Assembly: GCA_004794655.1 (NCBI GenBank)
Contig: SMMW01000534.1
Coordinates: 1,061,501 to 1,125,500 of the forward strand
DNA length: 64,000 bases
Direction: 5' to 3'
Origin: Marisa cornuarietis
Lineage: Eukaryota; Mollusca; Gastropoda; Architaenioglossa; Ampullariidae
The translations under genes and the position numbers were made by a program. Below are positions 48,210 to 62,100 of this stretch, in pieces. Under the pieces are notes generated by a model. It saw only the letters and a program-made list of their open reading frames with translations, searched no databases and was not told where the DNA came from. The stretch's first letter is position 1. Every line of letters starts with the position of its first letter.

Positions 48210-49317
48210 TTTTTTTCCTCTTATCGATGTTAAAATAGATAAAAATAGTATTTATGATAAAAATTATCACAAAATCTCAGGTACATTTTCCCGAGAAGAA
48301 CATGACAAAGGGATATTAAGTTTAACGAGTGTTTTTCTGAGAAAATGATCCTAACCTTACTTTATTTTATTGACTTTAGCTAGCCCTTCAGTCAACGTGT
48401 ATGAATATGCTAATAACATTTCCTTGCTGCTAAATGTGCATGTATTTATATATATATCTGGGCATTGAAACAGAGTATTGACTGTATCAAAGTATAATAG
48501 CGATGTATTGTGTATAAATGTCTAATTGATGTGCAGTGTATGCAGCAGTGGTATTAGTAGATGTTTTGTTGTCTATATTCTGGCTGCACTCATTTCATGT
48601 GCTGTTTGTTGCCAACTGTCTCCAAGTCTTTTTCTTCTTACTTCTGCAATTTAAGGTGAAGATAGCTTTCAGTCTTCTAATTGTTTTAGCCATGGTTTTA
48701 CACATTTAAGGTTGAAAGAATTGTTGACTGATGTCAAGCATGTTTGTCCTCGGTATGTTTCTCTCCGCTGATTGTTTCTTGGGCTTTTGTTGGCAATTGA
48801 GATACACAGGCACGGAGGCTGCAATGATGTACTCGGAAAGATGCTTTGCTTTGAATTTATCAGATACTTGCCTGTTATGTTTTTGGAATATAGTTCTAAA
48901 GATATTTGGCAAAAAGAAAACTAACAAACCCCCCTCCCCTAAAAAAACAGCTTTGTGACAAAGTCTGTTGCAACTCAGAGCGCAATGCTTGACTAGTTTT
49001 TCAAGATGCAATGCGTGTATTCATTTCCATCAGATGGAGGTCAGGCTTAGTTTTAATCCCCGAGGTCACGTTTGCAATTTTATTTTTTCCCGTGAAACCC
49101 CGTGTGCCTTAGAATAGTGAGGATAAAATTGTCCACGAGAGCTGAGGCACTTTGTGTAGGGTTTCACAGGTCCGGTCAACTGTGAACAGGTTTTCTTCTA
49201 AAGAATATTTTTCCTTGCTGGATTCTTGGTTGTTAGGGAGCAACTTGATCACATCCACCGAAGTCGTCTCCAGCTCACACCAGTCGTAGTTGTTTCACAC
49301 TGTAACAGCTGTGGAAG
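48210..49317. other. No gene recognised
   Basis: AT-rich sequence without a gene-like frame. Confidence 0.55.
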
Positions 49318-49493
49318 TTAAAGGCCTAGTGGGGTACAAAATCTTTTTTCGGATGATTAGGTTAAGCTCAGTGCAAGATACTATTTCCCAAATCTAGGTT
49401 GTCCCTTCCGTGCTCGAGATACACGCTTGCAAATATCACCATGCATAGAAAGTGATCAGCAATACAGACATCAAGATAAGTTCATGGGAACCT
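49318..49493 (+). repeat. Dispersed repeat, copy B
   Basis: Begins TTAAAGGCCTAGTGGGGTAC, contains CTCGAGATACACGCTTGCAA and ends near CATGGGAACCTG. It is homologous to copy A (42849-43018) and, at both ends, to copy C (18812-18970). Confidence 0.65.
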
Positions 49494-49988
49494 GTGTTAC
49501 TTAGGCCTATCGTGAGGCCCTGATTTTGACATCTTGATGTGCATGTGGGTGTCTGTAGGCGAAAAGGTTATCGTGAGGAAAAAGTTATTTGCTACTAGAC
49601 CACACTTTAAGTTAACATATGGATTGCACTTTAAGGTCAGACATTGACTGCTTCTTCTCGTGATCATTTTGATCAGTCGGGGTGACATCATAATCATCAT
49701 CATTTTTATATTTCTTTAAGACATCTTTCTGCATTAATGTAATTAAAATCTGGTTTATTTTTTTCTAGACAAGGTCGTCGCTTTATTTTTGATAACTAAC
49801 AGACTCCACTGTGCACCGTGAGCTGAGTGGGCCTAGCATCCTGGCCCACTTGAGCGGCATTTGCTTAGAGGAGTCTGAAGGTCTCGCTATACTCCCCTCC
49901 CACCCTTTCCTTCCCCTTTGATCTCTGAACAGAACATTCAAATACTAAGGTCCCTGGGTTAACCGCTGGCTTGGCTCGCGTTTTGCAG
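49494..49988. other. Sequence just upstream of sif exon a; no further exon seen
   Basis: By splice logic this is intron. It ends in the acceptor TTTTGCAG at 49981-49988. Confidence 0.6.
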
Positions 49989-50119
49989 GTAAATTGAGAA
50001 GCCATGAGGTGGGCAGCTTGTCGGTGGAGGGGAGCAGCCGTGACAGCGAAGATCAGAGCGACCTCATCATCAAACGCCTGGGAGATGGACCCGAGCTAAA
50101 GCAGTATCTGGCGCCAGAT
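49989..50119 (+). CDS. sif: sif/Tiam exon a: serine/acidic linker
   Basis: The acceptor TTTTGCAG is followed by GT and then 43 codons, and the exon ends at GAT before the strong donor GTGAGT. It reads [19 protein letters not shown] and goes on to [24 protein letters not shown]. It enters in phase 1 (one base of the first codon comes from upstream) and exits in phase 0. There is no in-frame ATG, so it is an internal exon and at least one upstream exon must exist. Tiam proteins have a similar low-complexity Ser/Glu region before PHn, but this stretch is poorly conserved. The call therefore rests on splice signals, codon-like base use and the phase match to exon b. Confidence 0.8.
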
Positions 50120-53100
50120 GTGAGTGCTCTCATCTAGCGGCCTAATCTTTCTCTTTATCTTGCCGCCCTATTGCACGTGCTCTTTAAGAAAACCTTTTTT
50201 TTACGTACTCTGCTTTTTTCACGCCTGCATAATATGTGGGAGTTATCTGTGATAGTTTTCTTTGTCCATATGTTTGTTTTTTTGGTCCGTTGCATCGGCT
50301 GTGTGGGTGGGGGAAGGGAGTTAACACTGTGAAGAGTTTTGTTCTTGATGTCGTGTTCGTTCTGTTGGCTGTCCTGTACCAGCCGTGTCTCGCAACGGCC
50401 ATCACGATGACGCCACCTCCACGAGCATTTACCACCCTCGTTTCTTCTTTAGTGCACATATGTATATGCATGCATTTCTTTCTTAAAGATGTTATTATTT
50501 TATTATTAGCTTTTACATAACACAATTATAAACTAGCCCTATTGCCCGCTGAAGAACGCCTGGTAGCCGAGCACTGACACAAGTGCACACCCATTGTATT
50601 TTCACAGGCATTGCTAGATCCGCTCGTTTTGCTCGGAAACGCTTTTCTTTGCCCTCCTTCTGTAGGGTTACTAAATAAGATCACAAATCTCTTCAATGTC
50701 TGTCTTGTAAACGGTTTTTAAGTCCATCCTTACCCCCCAAGTCCTCACCCCGTTCGCCTATCTGACGGTAGTTTGAACTGCAATCATCCTGAGTCTCCGC
50801 CTAAAGGTGAGAGTCACGTGAACGGTGTAGAACGTTTTTTTTTTGTATGTCAGATGGAATCGCAAGCCAGTGGACACATAAACCCCATAGTTCTATATTT
50901 GCCTGTGTGTAAATTAGTATTTTACAGAAATCCAGCAGCCACGGCTGCATCATGCGAAACAGCAGGCCCTGTAAATTATTTCACAGGTAAGCCAGCAGTC
51001 ACACGGTACAGGTGGATACAGAGCTGAGTTATTCTTGCGGGGAAGCGTCGTCCCATGATGCACTTGGCAGCATGCGATGCCAAAAGCACTTACAGGTGTT
51101 TAACTTGTGCTAATGTTCCGTCAACTCTGCATTTAAACAGCCAGCAGGAAGGAGCGAATCTCTTTAAGATGGAGCCAGTGTTGCGTGCAGCCAAGGTTTC
51201 TTAGGACTGTACTAGCGGGCCTTGTCATTGCCTCTCGTCTCTAGTACTTCATTTGGCATTAAAAAACAGTCTTGGACTCGGGTTTGAATCAAGTTCACTC
51301 CAGGCTACGCGAGTTTTCGTGTTGCCCTCCCCCTATCCTCCTTTGCTCGACTAGCGCTTGCGTTATTTCTCACAGGAGCACGTGTGTGTGTGTGTGTGCG
51401 CGCGCGCGCTCCTGTACATGCAGGCAAGCACACGTGCACTGTCAGCGTATGTTGTAAGACAGGCCGTGACACAGTGTCACGTACCATGTAATATAGTTAG
51501 TATCCAACAAATCCGTTTGTTGTTGTTGATGCCCTGAAGAAATTAAAAAAAATATATGTTAAATCCAGAACCCAGGGAGCAAGGCAGCTTAAAGGTGACT
51601 GGAGTTTGTGGGGAGCTCATGAGTCACAACAGTAATGCATGCGCGGTAGGCGGGGAGACTCGCATGTTACGATCCTATGACACGTGGTTCACTTACACAT
51701 TAAGGACTGTGTGTCCCATGACACGAGGTTGACTTACACATTAAGGACTTTGTCTTCCATGACACGTGGTCCACTTACATATTAAGGACTGTGTATCCCA
51801 TGACACGTGGTTCACGTACACATTAAGGACTGTGTCTTCTGTGACACGTGGTTCACTTACACATTAATGACTGTGTGTCCCATGACACGTGGTTCACTTA
51901 CATATTAAGGACTGTCTTCCATGACACGTGGTCAACTTACATATTAAGGACTGTGTCCCATGACACGTGGTTCACTTACATATTAAGGACTGTGTCTCAG
52001 TGGTTCAGTTTCGTCAGTGTCATAGAATGAAGCTAAGGTGCACCCCGTCCAGCAACCATTGATCATCGTCAAGCTCTTGAGAAGGACGTGGGGTAGAGAG
52101 CCTGCAGGTCTCGGGTACGGGTGGATGGTGACTGGTGCACGCTGCACACTACTCACGTCCTGGACCTAGTCGCAATCGTGCCTCCCGGTAATTTGATGGC
52201 GCCTCCCTTAAACCTCGTCTCTACCAGGCATTCAGTACCGCGGGACACTTGCACATTCTGCGGAAACATACATGCATGTAGTTCAGAGCAACTTGTGTAT
52301 GGACAGTAAGTGATGTGGGGAAGGGGGAGCGCGGGATATTGTTTCCCCACCTCAAAAAATTTGCTAAATTTACTCAAGCATATTTCTTCAGAATGCATTG
52401 TCTGTGATACTTAAGCGTCATGCACGGAACGAACCACAGTTGTGATTGTTTATGTGTAAAGCGGTGTTTATGTGACATCCTGCGGCATGGTGAGACCATC
52501 CCTGTGTGTGTGGAGGAGGAGGACTCCGACCTGCAGTGAAGTGGCGCCACTTGGTGTAAGAGAGGAGAGGCCTTGCTGGCAGCACGGTGGAGGGGGGATT
52601 TAAATGTCTAAAGCAGCCATGAGTGAGGATAGGATAGAAGAGACGAACACGGGTCGAGGGGATGGGGCCAGTCAGGCAGATTCATCGCGGTTTCTCGCAC
52701 ACACATCGCTACTAGCTTTGATGCCCAACTCTGAGCAGCTGAAAGACTCAGGGGAGTAGAGAGTGGAGTTATTTTCGATAATAATTTGCGATTAAACAAC
52801 TGGGTGATTTGGATATTTTAATATTTTTTTTGTTGTTGTTTTATATATAGAGTAAGTGGGGAGGTAGAGCGCGTAAGGTGTTGAATTCACACCAGGCAGT
52901 TCTGCTGACATACAAGCTTGCACGCGCAACCAAGAGGAAGGTCTTCCTGACGGAAGTTGTTGTACCTCGAAGTGCGAGGTCATCAGCCATGTAGATGTTA
53001 TCTGACGCCTGCTCACGTTTCTACGATCGGCGTAGAAGCAAGTGCTGTGTCGCGATGGCGATCTTCTACTCCCTCCCATCTCCTGGTTCTCCCTGGCTAT

Positions 53101-56100
53101 CGCTCAGCCTAACAGACCAATTAACAGTTTCCATCTTTCGCAAGCACGCAGAGGAGGCTGTGGTGTGACTTTAGAGCCCAAGGTACCCTTGTTGCCTGAA
53201 ACACCTTTCCAACCCTGGCCCACCAAACACGTTAAACACTGGCTTCCCTATGCCATTCCTTAGAAAAGATGAACCATTTACAGTTCACTGCCCCTGCGGC
53301 CACTGAATAACTATGGGGTCGTTACTTTTTGTTTCGGGAGGGTGGGGGGAGAAACAATGTATTTGCAAGAAAATACTTCGTAAGTGCGTATACTGTCGAG
53401 ACACTGTTAAATAATTTTAAAAAAAACCCTTAACATTTACACAGAATACACCAGAGAAAGTATATGCACCATGTTACAGTCTTTCAAAATACCACGGATG
53501 TGCTTCTCAGTGGAAATACTACCTCAGACATGGAAGATGAAAGTTGGTCAGTCTGTAATAGCCAGTCCCCGCACTTTAAATTTCCAAAGCCATTTACCGG
53601 TGAAGCTAATCTGCTACGTCTGTTGACATTCGACACAAATAGAACAAAAAATGAAGAACAACAAAATTTAAAAATAACAGAGCACTACTCAAATAAAAAA
53701 TGGATTTAAATGGTGTTGATACAGGTTGCCTGTGTAGCCCACTATATAGGCTGCGAGGATGTGAGCACAAGGCAAATGATATACAAGTAAAACAAGTGCA
53801 CTTCCGTCCAGAGGATATTCTCACTTTGTCAGCACGTTCCCAAGCACGCGCGCACTCGCTCTGCTAAAGAGACACGTGATTGCAGTACTGCACTTGTACT
53901 CTTTGTTGCTGCATTTCCTAGTATTTGTTTCATCGGGCGGCATACTTGGCTGCACAGACACAGTGTCCCGAGTGTCAGAAGGTAAAATGTTTCTTCTCTT
54001 TGTGTGGCTGCACACTCGGGGTATCCAGTGATGAAAGGTAGAATGTGGTAAAGTTGGCTGCACACTCGGGGTATCCAGTGATGAAAGGTAGAATGTGGTA
54101 AAGTTGGCTGCACACTCGGGTATCCAGTGATGAAAGGTAGAATGTAGTAAAGTTGGCTGCACACTCGGGTATCCAGTGATGAAAGGTAGAATGTGGTAAA
54201 GTTGGCTGGACACTCGGGTATCCAGTGATGAGAGGTAGAATGTGGTAAAGTTGGCTGCACAGTCAAGTGTCCAAGGTATTCGAAGGTAAAATGTTTCTTA
54301 TTTTTGTTTTCCTCCACTGCAAATAAAAACCACAATTTCATCAGTGTGCAATTTTTTGGGTTTTGTTTTTGTTTCATCATGGGCGAAGAAACTGGTAAAA
54401 CTGAAAATATATTTTTAAAGCTTTTTTGTGATTTTTAGAAATACGGTCACGTGATATCAAAAGACCTGTTCTCCAAGGAAACATGAGTGGGAGGCGGGTT
54501 TTGAGATTTTTTGTTTTGTGTTTTTAAAAGGTCCATGTTGTCGCCAGCCTCGAGCAACAGGCGCATGTGATGGGCGGAAGATGGTAGTTAAGTACACCAG
54601 TCCTCACCAGCTACACTCTTCATTGTTCCTCCCTCACGCCGACAAGTACACAGTACACTTGCAAGAGACTGCTGACTGATGAAACGAATTATCAATTAAA
54701 TTTGAGCCCTCAGCCTACTTCCCCAGTAACAACACAACGCAGTTTGGTGTATTAAAGAGCTAAACATGAATAAAGTCAAGAGCTTATATACTTACACGCA
54801 GATCATCTACATCAAGAAATACAGAAAGGTGTGTGTGCGCGCGCACACCTGGCTAATTTGTTTATTATCTTCCTCATCCACATAATACGTGAGTCAACAG
54901 TACCCAGTCTTAACTAACATTCGCAAACTACACCTACTAAGAAATTCGTGCACCACTATTTACACTCTTGTCCTTTGCTTCGTGAAGTAGACCTGTTCCT
55001 TTGCTGCACGCGGGGTCCTCTCGATGCTCCAAGGAAGAGTTGGTGGTACAGGGACCGCTCATCTTCTTTGTTCCTTGTCGATGACTTGTCCCTCGCACAA
55101 AGACTCGAGACATGGACTGTATGGTCTCTCATTGGCATCAGTAGTGTCCATGCCTGACACCACTAGACCCGAGACTACTGGTTGAAGAGCAGATCAGCGC
55201 TTAGTGTTGTAACTATAGCAACTTGTCACCACAGACTGAGCCCCGCTTCCAGAGCAGAACGGTGAACGGGTAGGGTGGACGGGTAGGGCAATAGTTACTA
55301 GACTCTTTATCTTAAGAGTGAGTTGCCCTCGTCTTGGCAAGTCGTGTTTCGTGATCGTGGCCACTACACGTACTCAGTGTGGATACATGCATGTGTTTCA
55401 CAGTTGTACACGTGCATGTGCACAATGCTTTCTTGCTTTTACGCATCCACCCGCAACCTTACTCACAAGCTGAAGAGTCCAAGACAGATGTTGTAGGGCG
55501 GAGACATTGTGTGATTGTCAACCTTTTCGTTTTCTGGGACTGGAGGAGGAGAGGGGAGGGCCGACTATGGGCGCTGATCGAGCCAGCAAGAGAACGCCTT
55601 TATATTTATATATGTCCGTGGAGAGAGAGAGAGAATCTGCGAGTGGTGTCCTTGCGCAGTTTGGGAATTTCTCCGGTTTCCTCCCCACTCCATCATCCCT
55701 CTCCCGGTATTGCGAAATCGCCTCAAGGTAAAAACACTTTCCTGCTCAACCAAGCAATCAACCAACCAAGGAGAGACATGGGTTGCTTTTCAGAACAACT
55801 CCTTCACTGTGATCCTTTCCTGGCCATGAGCGGACATAACGTGTGCCTGTAATTTACTTTGTGTGTAAGCGGGCGTCTGTTGTAGAAGTTAGCCTCTGTT
55901 ACATGTAAATATGGGTGCATGGTTGTTGGTGATTCAGTTTACTTCTGTATTTCATTTCTGCACAGCGATCTGAGCAAATCATTGGAAGAGCACTATATAA
56001 ATCTTCATTATTATTATTACTATGCAAGTGCCAAACTATGACCACCGGGAAAGAAAGGGAGGGAGAAACAGGTTTTGAACACAGAAATGGGGTCTGAACA

Positions 56101-59100
56101 TTGAGAGACGGGGTATGAATACTGAGAGAAATGGGCTATGGAAACTGTGTGTGTGTGTGTGTGAGTGAGAGAGAGAGAGAGATGCTGTGAGGGCTGTCAG
56201 GGGATTTCCATGGTCCCCAAGGACCGACTGTGACGGCCTTGCTTCCCAAGCATGTCAGTTTCCTAGATTAATACAGGCCTGGCACTGGTCCCCAAGGACT
56301 GAGGCCAGTGATAAGCCAGCGAGAGGCCACACGGCACGCGTGGCTAATGAGGCTAAACACACAATAAATCACTGGCTGGACTGCTGGCTGCTTCAGCTGC
56401 AGGCTGGCGAGCATCACTGGCAGGGAGAGAGGTTGTGGGGTGTGATGTAGAGAAACCTGAGCGCTGTTACCTGCGGAAAGCCAGAGAAGGTAACAGACAC
56501 CAGGTTCAGAACACACCGAGATCTCTTGCTCTGGATCCTGCATCAAGGGAGGTGTGTTTCCAATGAGCGCAGAATCAGTCACATTTCCTAGATGTGGAGA
56601 AACCAGTGGGCGGAGCAAATTTACCTAAATGCAAAGCTACCAGTCCAGTACAACAGGAATTTGTATAAGCTCATGATCCCTCCTATCCCTTCTAGGGTTC
56701 AGTTCTTTCCTGTGTTGTTAGGCATTTCCAACACCTGAAGATTATCCATGGTCCAGAAAAACTTGTGTTCCAATATGAATTCCTCCCCCCACTCCACTGC
56801 AATCTGCCTCTCTCTCTGATACTATGTGTGGTTCACAATTTGTATAATTTTATGCTCTATATGTTACACATTGCAACATATCTTTATGTCCTGCATTAGA
56901 AATGTACAAAGTCATTGTGATGTCACCCTCCTGTGAGGGGCAGATGGCCTAAGCAATGAAGTATTTGATTCAGTTCTGATACTCTGTGTGTGTGTGTGTT
57001 GTGTTCAACCAACCAAAAGTCCTTGGTACTGACTTCATGACTGCTCCAACATTGATATAAATATATATGTAATCTTTTTATTTTTACCATGAAAATACTA
57101 ACCCAGTGACTGCAATTATTTTATGAGTGTAGACATGATTATATTTTATAAAAGTAGAGTATGAATGTGAATTTTGTAATATTTTTGCAAACAGCTGGAT
57201 ATGAAAGTGACCATTTTAATATGATCCAAGGAGCTGATTTTGGTGGGAATGTTGTGTTCTTTATAAGCTGACAAGTAAACATGTGATGGTTTGATATTAC
57301 GGAATTGTTTCGTCCTTAGTTGTCAGACGAAGATGATGAGCATGGAAGTAGTGGCAGTCTAGACACCATGATGGAGACAGACTCACAGCTGTCGTATGGC
57401 CGCCAGGCAGGAGCTATCCGCAAAGCTGGGTTAGTGGTGTGGACAACAAATTGGAATTCCAGTACCTGTATAATTGAAGTATATTGTTTTTATTGTTTGA
57501 TGCTGTTTTTATATTGTTATTGTATTGTGCAGTGTATTTTTACCTTAATTTTATTGTAAGCTGTATAGCATCTACCTTAACAGTGCATCAGAAGTGTATC
57601 TGCATATCTAAATTTCTTTTGTTTCTTTGACTAATCAACACTTCAGCACTTATTATCCTTAAGTCATGTGTACAGGTAAGTTGTTTTTGTTTGGTTTGCT
57701 TCCAAAATCTGAGTGTTTATTATGATTTGAGAAGCTCTATGCTAGGGGAGGTAAAGGTATGGGAAATGTAGATGGTACCTCTTGTCTAAGGTAGAGCACA
57801 AGCCTTTTCTCCTGCCACCATTTGGCACTGACCTCAGTTGGATGCACAGAGGACATTTCCAGTAACAACCAGAAGAAGCTTTAAACTGGCTATTTTTTAC
57901 TAAAACATAAAAACATGGGTGGATAGATATACATCAAAATCCACATGATCATCAAAAATGGTGTTGATGTCAGCTTTGACTCCATGCTGCTTGAGTCAAT
58001 TATTAGACGAGATTCTATCAACTGATCACGAGGTGTTTAAATGGTTGCAGCATTACGGATGGGAAGTGTACTGGTGGTGGCTACTTTAATTTTTTGTCAA
58101 CCAGAGGAGCTTTCTACATGAGAACAAACACATTTTGAAAGTAAATTAAACACAAATGTCAGCAAAGAAAATTCCAGACATTTCCAGATTTTTTGAAACT
58201 GCGTCACCTGCAGCCGCTGATCATTGAGATTTGCAAGACAGCACATAAAATGTTTTCATCTTCTTTCTTTTTTTTTTTTGCTTCATTCTTATGGAACCTG
58301 ACCAAGACAATGGAATGTTAACAATGTCTTTTCAGTCTTGAGCTACGTTATTTTTGCCTGCACGCTGTGGCCTTCATCATTATCTGTAACTGTTGTTGAA
58401 CTGTCCATGTTCTTTGAAAAAATGAAAGGATGCTGTAGGGAATTATATTAAGTATGGAAGTTCTTCCCTTCAGAAGGGAATAGCCAGATTCTTCATATAA
58501 ATGTTTCAGGGAAAATCAATTTTTCCTGAGTACTGACCAGGACCTAGATTTTGTCCTGGTAACAGAAAAAATGCATTGTTAATTCATAACAAGATCACAA
58601 AAATGGTTATGGGCGTTTTATGAATTGTTCGGCAGATTTTCTTTAGATTAAGGTCATTAGATAAATATCATTATGTGTTTAGTTGTTTGGGTTTTTTTTT
58701 AGTGATGAAGAAAGCACTGTAACTAGTGTGGAAGTAGATGTCACTGAGGTCAAGATAATGATGAAGAAAGATGTTTCTGAGATCAAGCTAAAGATAAAGA
58801 AAGATGTTACTGAAATCAATCTAATGATGAAGAAAACACTGTGACTAGTGTGGAAGTAGATGTCACAGAGATCAAGCTAATTATAACGAAGGATCTCACT
58901 GAGATCAAGCTACTTTGCATTTTTATAGAAATATTTGTATCCTGTTCTTTTAACTTTGCATCAGTTTGAGAGCTTTTACCAACAGTCACAAAATTTGTGT
59001 TTGTTGTGTGACAGACACAGAAAGAAGAGGAATGGAAAAGAGGCTAATTTTGATGATATAACATAAGTTTCTTTATTTTCTGTAAAAGTTAGCAAATCAA

Positions 59101-62100
59101 GACATGTATATATGCTCATAAACATGCAAACAGTACCTGCACACTTGTAAATGCACGAACATAGCTGCATGGGCAGATGCACACACTCTTGAGCAATCCA
59201 CTATGATGAGATAAAATGGCTGGAACATAAATACATGTCCAGCATTCTGTAGGAGGGAATGAGAAAGGAGCAGAGACGAGTTTTGCCTATTGTGCTCTTA
59301 AACAGGGGGAGATGTTTTCATTAAGAATAAATGCTTTAAAACATTTTTAGGATGAGTATGTAGGTGTATCTGTGTGTCTTTTTATCCTGTGAGTGGGATA
59401 GAACAGGAAGGGAGGGAGAACAAGGGAGAGAACCAAAAGCGAGGGAGATGGAGATAACTCAGTGTTCAAGAGCCAGATGGGAGGGGGAGTGTGCAAGCAC
59501 ATCTATGTTGTAAAGACATGTTCAGACAATTCAAACAGTGCTGTTTAAATAGTCTCCAACACACATATTCCTTCTCACAACAGGTGGCTTGTTGTGAAGA
59601 ATTGGCTGATTCACAAGAAGAAGAAGCTGGAGTTGGCCCCTCGGCGAACCTGGAAGCGCTACTGGGTGTGCCTGAAGGGAACCACTTTGCTTTTCTTTGA
59701 CAGTGGCGAGGAAAGTGCCTTGAACCAAAACACGATCCCAAAGCACATCCTCGGTAGGTTTTGGTGGCTGCAGTTACTTTCTCTGGATCATTTTTACAAT
59801 CTGATATCAGAGAGAATTACTAGTGCACTCAAAATGATTGTGTGGAATGCATTATTGTTGTCAGGACAGGACTTGCTTTGTGTGGTATAGTATATAGTAT
59901 AGTAGGACTATAGTATGGAGATGCCATTATGACCCCAAATTATTAAAGTTGAAAGATCTAGAAATATTTGGACTGACAATCAGAGGAAAAGAAAATTTGC
60001 ATGATAAGACATTGGAGAACAGTGTTCTGCTCGCCCACTTTAGTTTGTTTTTTGTTTTCTGTCATCATGAAACTGTTCACAGATGGGAGTTAAACATGGA
60101 AGATTTGCTGGCAGGGAATGCATCTGGGTGGACTATGTTAAATCAGTCATTTTGGACTACATTTTATATGGGCGTGGGTTCATATAAAACATTGGTAGAG
60201 AATATTTTTTGCTGAGCTGCTGCAAATCTGAGACATTGCCTCACAGAGGGTCAAATATGGACTTTGTATGATGACATGTTTTGTAGTAAAGAGGAAAGAC
60301 AAAGCCAGCTTTCATTTTATAAATCTGTTTTCTTTTCTGATCTGAATAAATTCAGGAACGATTTTTGGTATGGTATCATATTTTACAGATGTATTAAACC
60401 TTTCAAGACTTACAAAAACCTTTCAGTATCAATAAGAGACTTCCTAAATACAAATCCAAAACAAATTGTAAATTATTAAGGGCAGTCAAATAAAACATAG
60501 CAGAGATTGGGCTCAAATTTTGCCAGCCTTCTGCTACGTTTCATTTGACTACTTGTAAATGTAGCATCACTGTAATCGTATTCTAAAGTTCAGCAACTTG
60601 GTTTGTCTAAAAGTATTGTTTAAAATCACTTCCCAGTTATGTTGATACCAAGAGAGTCTTTACACCATTTTCCTGCTTGAGTTTGAAGCTACATGAACTT
60701 TGAGATCTTTCCTCTTTAGCCACCCAAGTCACACATCATAGGGTAAACACCTGGTAGTCTGCAGGATGAAGGCAAAAGGGATGCAGAGCAGTATGGGTTT
60801 TAAGCATTGACAAGCTGACAGCAAACAGTTGTTTGCTTTGGACAAACATCACACAAAGATAGCCTGCTTGTCAGAATCTTGACAGCAGCCTTCCCAGCCT
60901 GGTCGTGGCTCTAGATGTGCACATGCAGGCATGCATGTATATTTGTATGCATGTGCACGCACATGTGTGTGTGTGTGTGAGAGAGAGAGAAAAGGAGATA
61001 GAGATACACATTAACAGATGGACATAATTTTTTTTTTTACCTTTTAAATATGTGCATTTGAATTTATATATATATATGCAAATACAGTTTCTGTCAGGTT
61101 GACAAGTCACAGGAGGGTTCTGTTCTTCTTGGGCGGGCCATGACAATAAACATGCAAACATGTTGGCAGCTCGTGAAGGCTGCAAACGGGGATGATTAGA
61201 GCTCTTCATAAGTGTTTCTGTGTATACATTAGAGAAACAAGGACTTGGGCAGAGCGCAGACAACTAGCAATCACATCGTGGGAATCATTTTACCTTTACT
61301 ACCCTCAGTATCTCCTAAATAAAGTTGATTTTAACAGAGAAGAAAAAAATTCACCATATCATCTGTAGTCATTTTTCATATTTAATTTGCCTGCCAGGAA
61401 ACAAAGTACCATAAATTTATTTTTATTATTGTTAGAGAATAATGTTTACAGCTGAGTGGTGGTGTAAGACAGAAAAATCATGAAGTTTAATCCTCATACA
61501 GTGTTCTTGATTGATTTTCTTCAAGGTCTTTTGTCAGTTGCTGAAGTATGTTGTTCAGTTAGTAAGTTTTATAGTCTTCAGAAGGTTATATATGTGTACA
61601 TGGAAAAAATATATATAGGAAAAATACACACACACACACACAACCACACACACACGCGCCATATTCATTCATCAAAGGGTAAAGATGAAAGAGTTAAGGT
61701 CAATGCTGCAGCTGTGGCTTCTTCATCATAAGATTCTCTGGTTTCAGTTATTGAAGGTGGTATAGCCCAAGCAGTGCCAGAACATCCGAAACGTGAAAAC
61801 ATTTTCTCTCTCAGTACCGCTTGTGGTGATGCTTACCTTTTCCAGGTGAGAGCTTTATTTTTTAAACATCCTGCATCATTGTCATGTAACAGGGGAGAGC
61901 CCTGGGGCCAGGTGTGCAGAAGGCAGTAGGGCAGATATAGTCAGCAAAGCTGCTTACATTTTTTGTGTGCCTTGCATTAGCCATCCGGTTAACACCTAGT
62001 GGCTTCTTGTGCTCCAAGCCCCTGAAAGGTTTTTAATAATTTGCTGGCCACCTTTTCAATCAAATTTTGTTTTGAAGAATAAACTGAGGGTGTGGACAAG

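Larger units (their letters stand above)
50120..57319 (+). other. sif intron a (7.2 kb)
   Basis: Bounded by GTGAGT and CCTTAG. It holds a GT/GC tract (51381-51409), an 8-copy minisatellite (51677-51998), a 50-bp minisatellite (54006-54252), a LINE 3' tail (55870-56020) and a (GT)n(GA)n tract (about 56146-56182). Short ATG-started frames here lack family motifs and are not called as genes. Confidence 0.8.

Noticed and set aside
51677..51998. CRISPR-like regular array
   Set aside because: Whole units repeat without unique spacers, and the genome is eukaryotic.
53821..54380. 130- and 183-codon minus-strand repeat proteins
   Set aside because: They are translations of the 50-bp minisatellite. 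The period is not a multiple of three in all units, and frames shift between copies.
57320..57559. A 79-residue protein starting in sif exon b and ending in the intron
   Set aside because: The exon-intron border at 57429 gives an exact phase match to the PH-domain exon. The read-through part is AT-rich intron.
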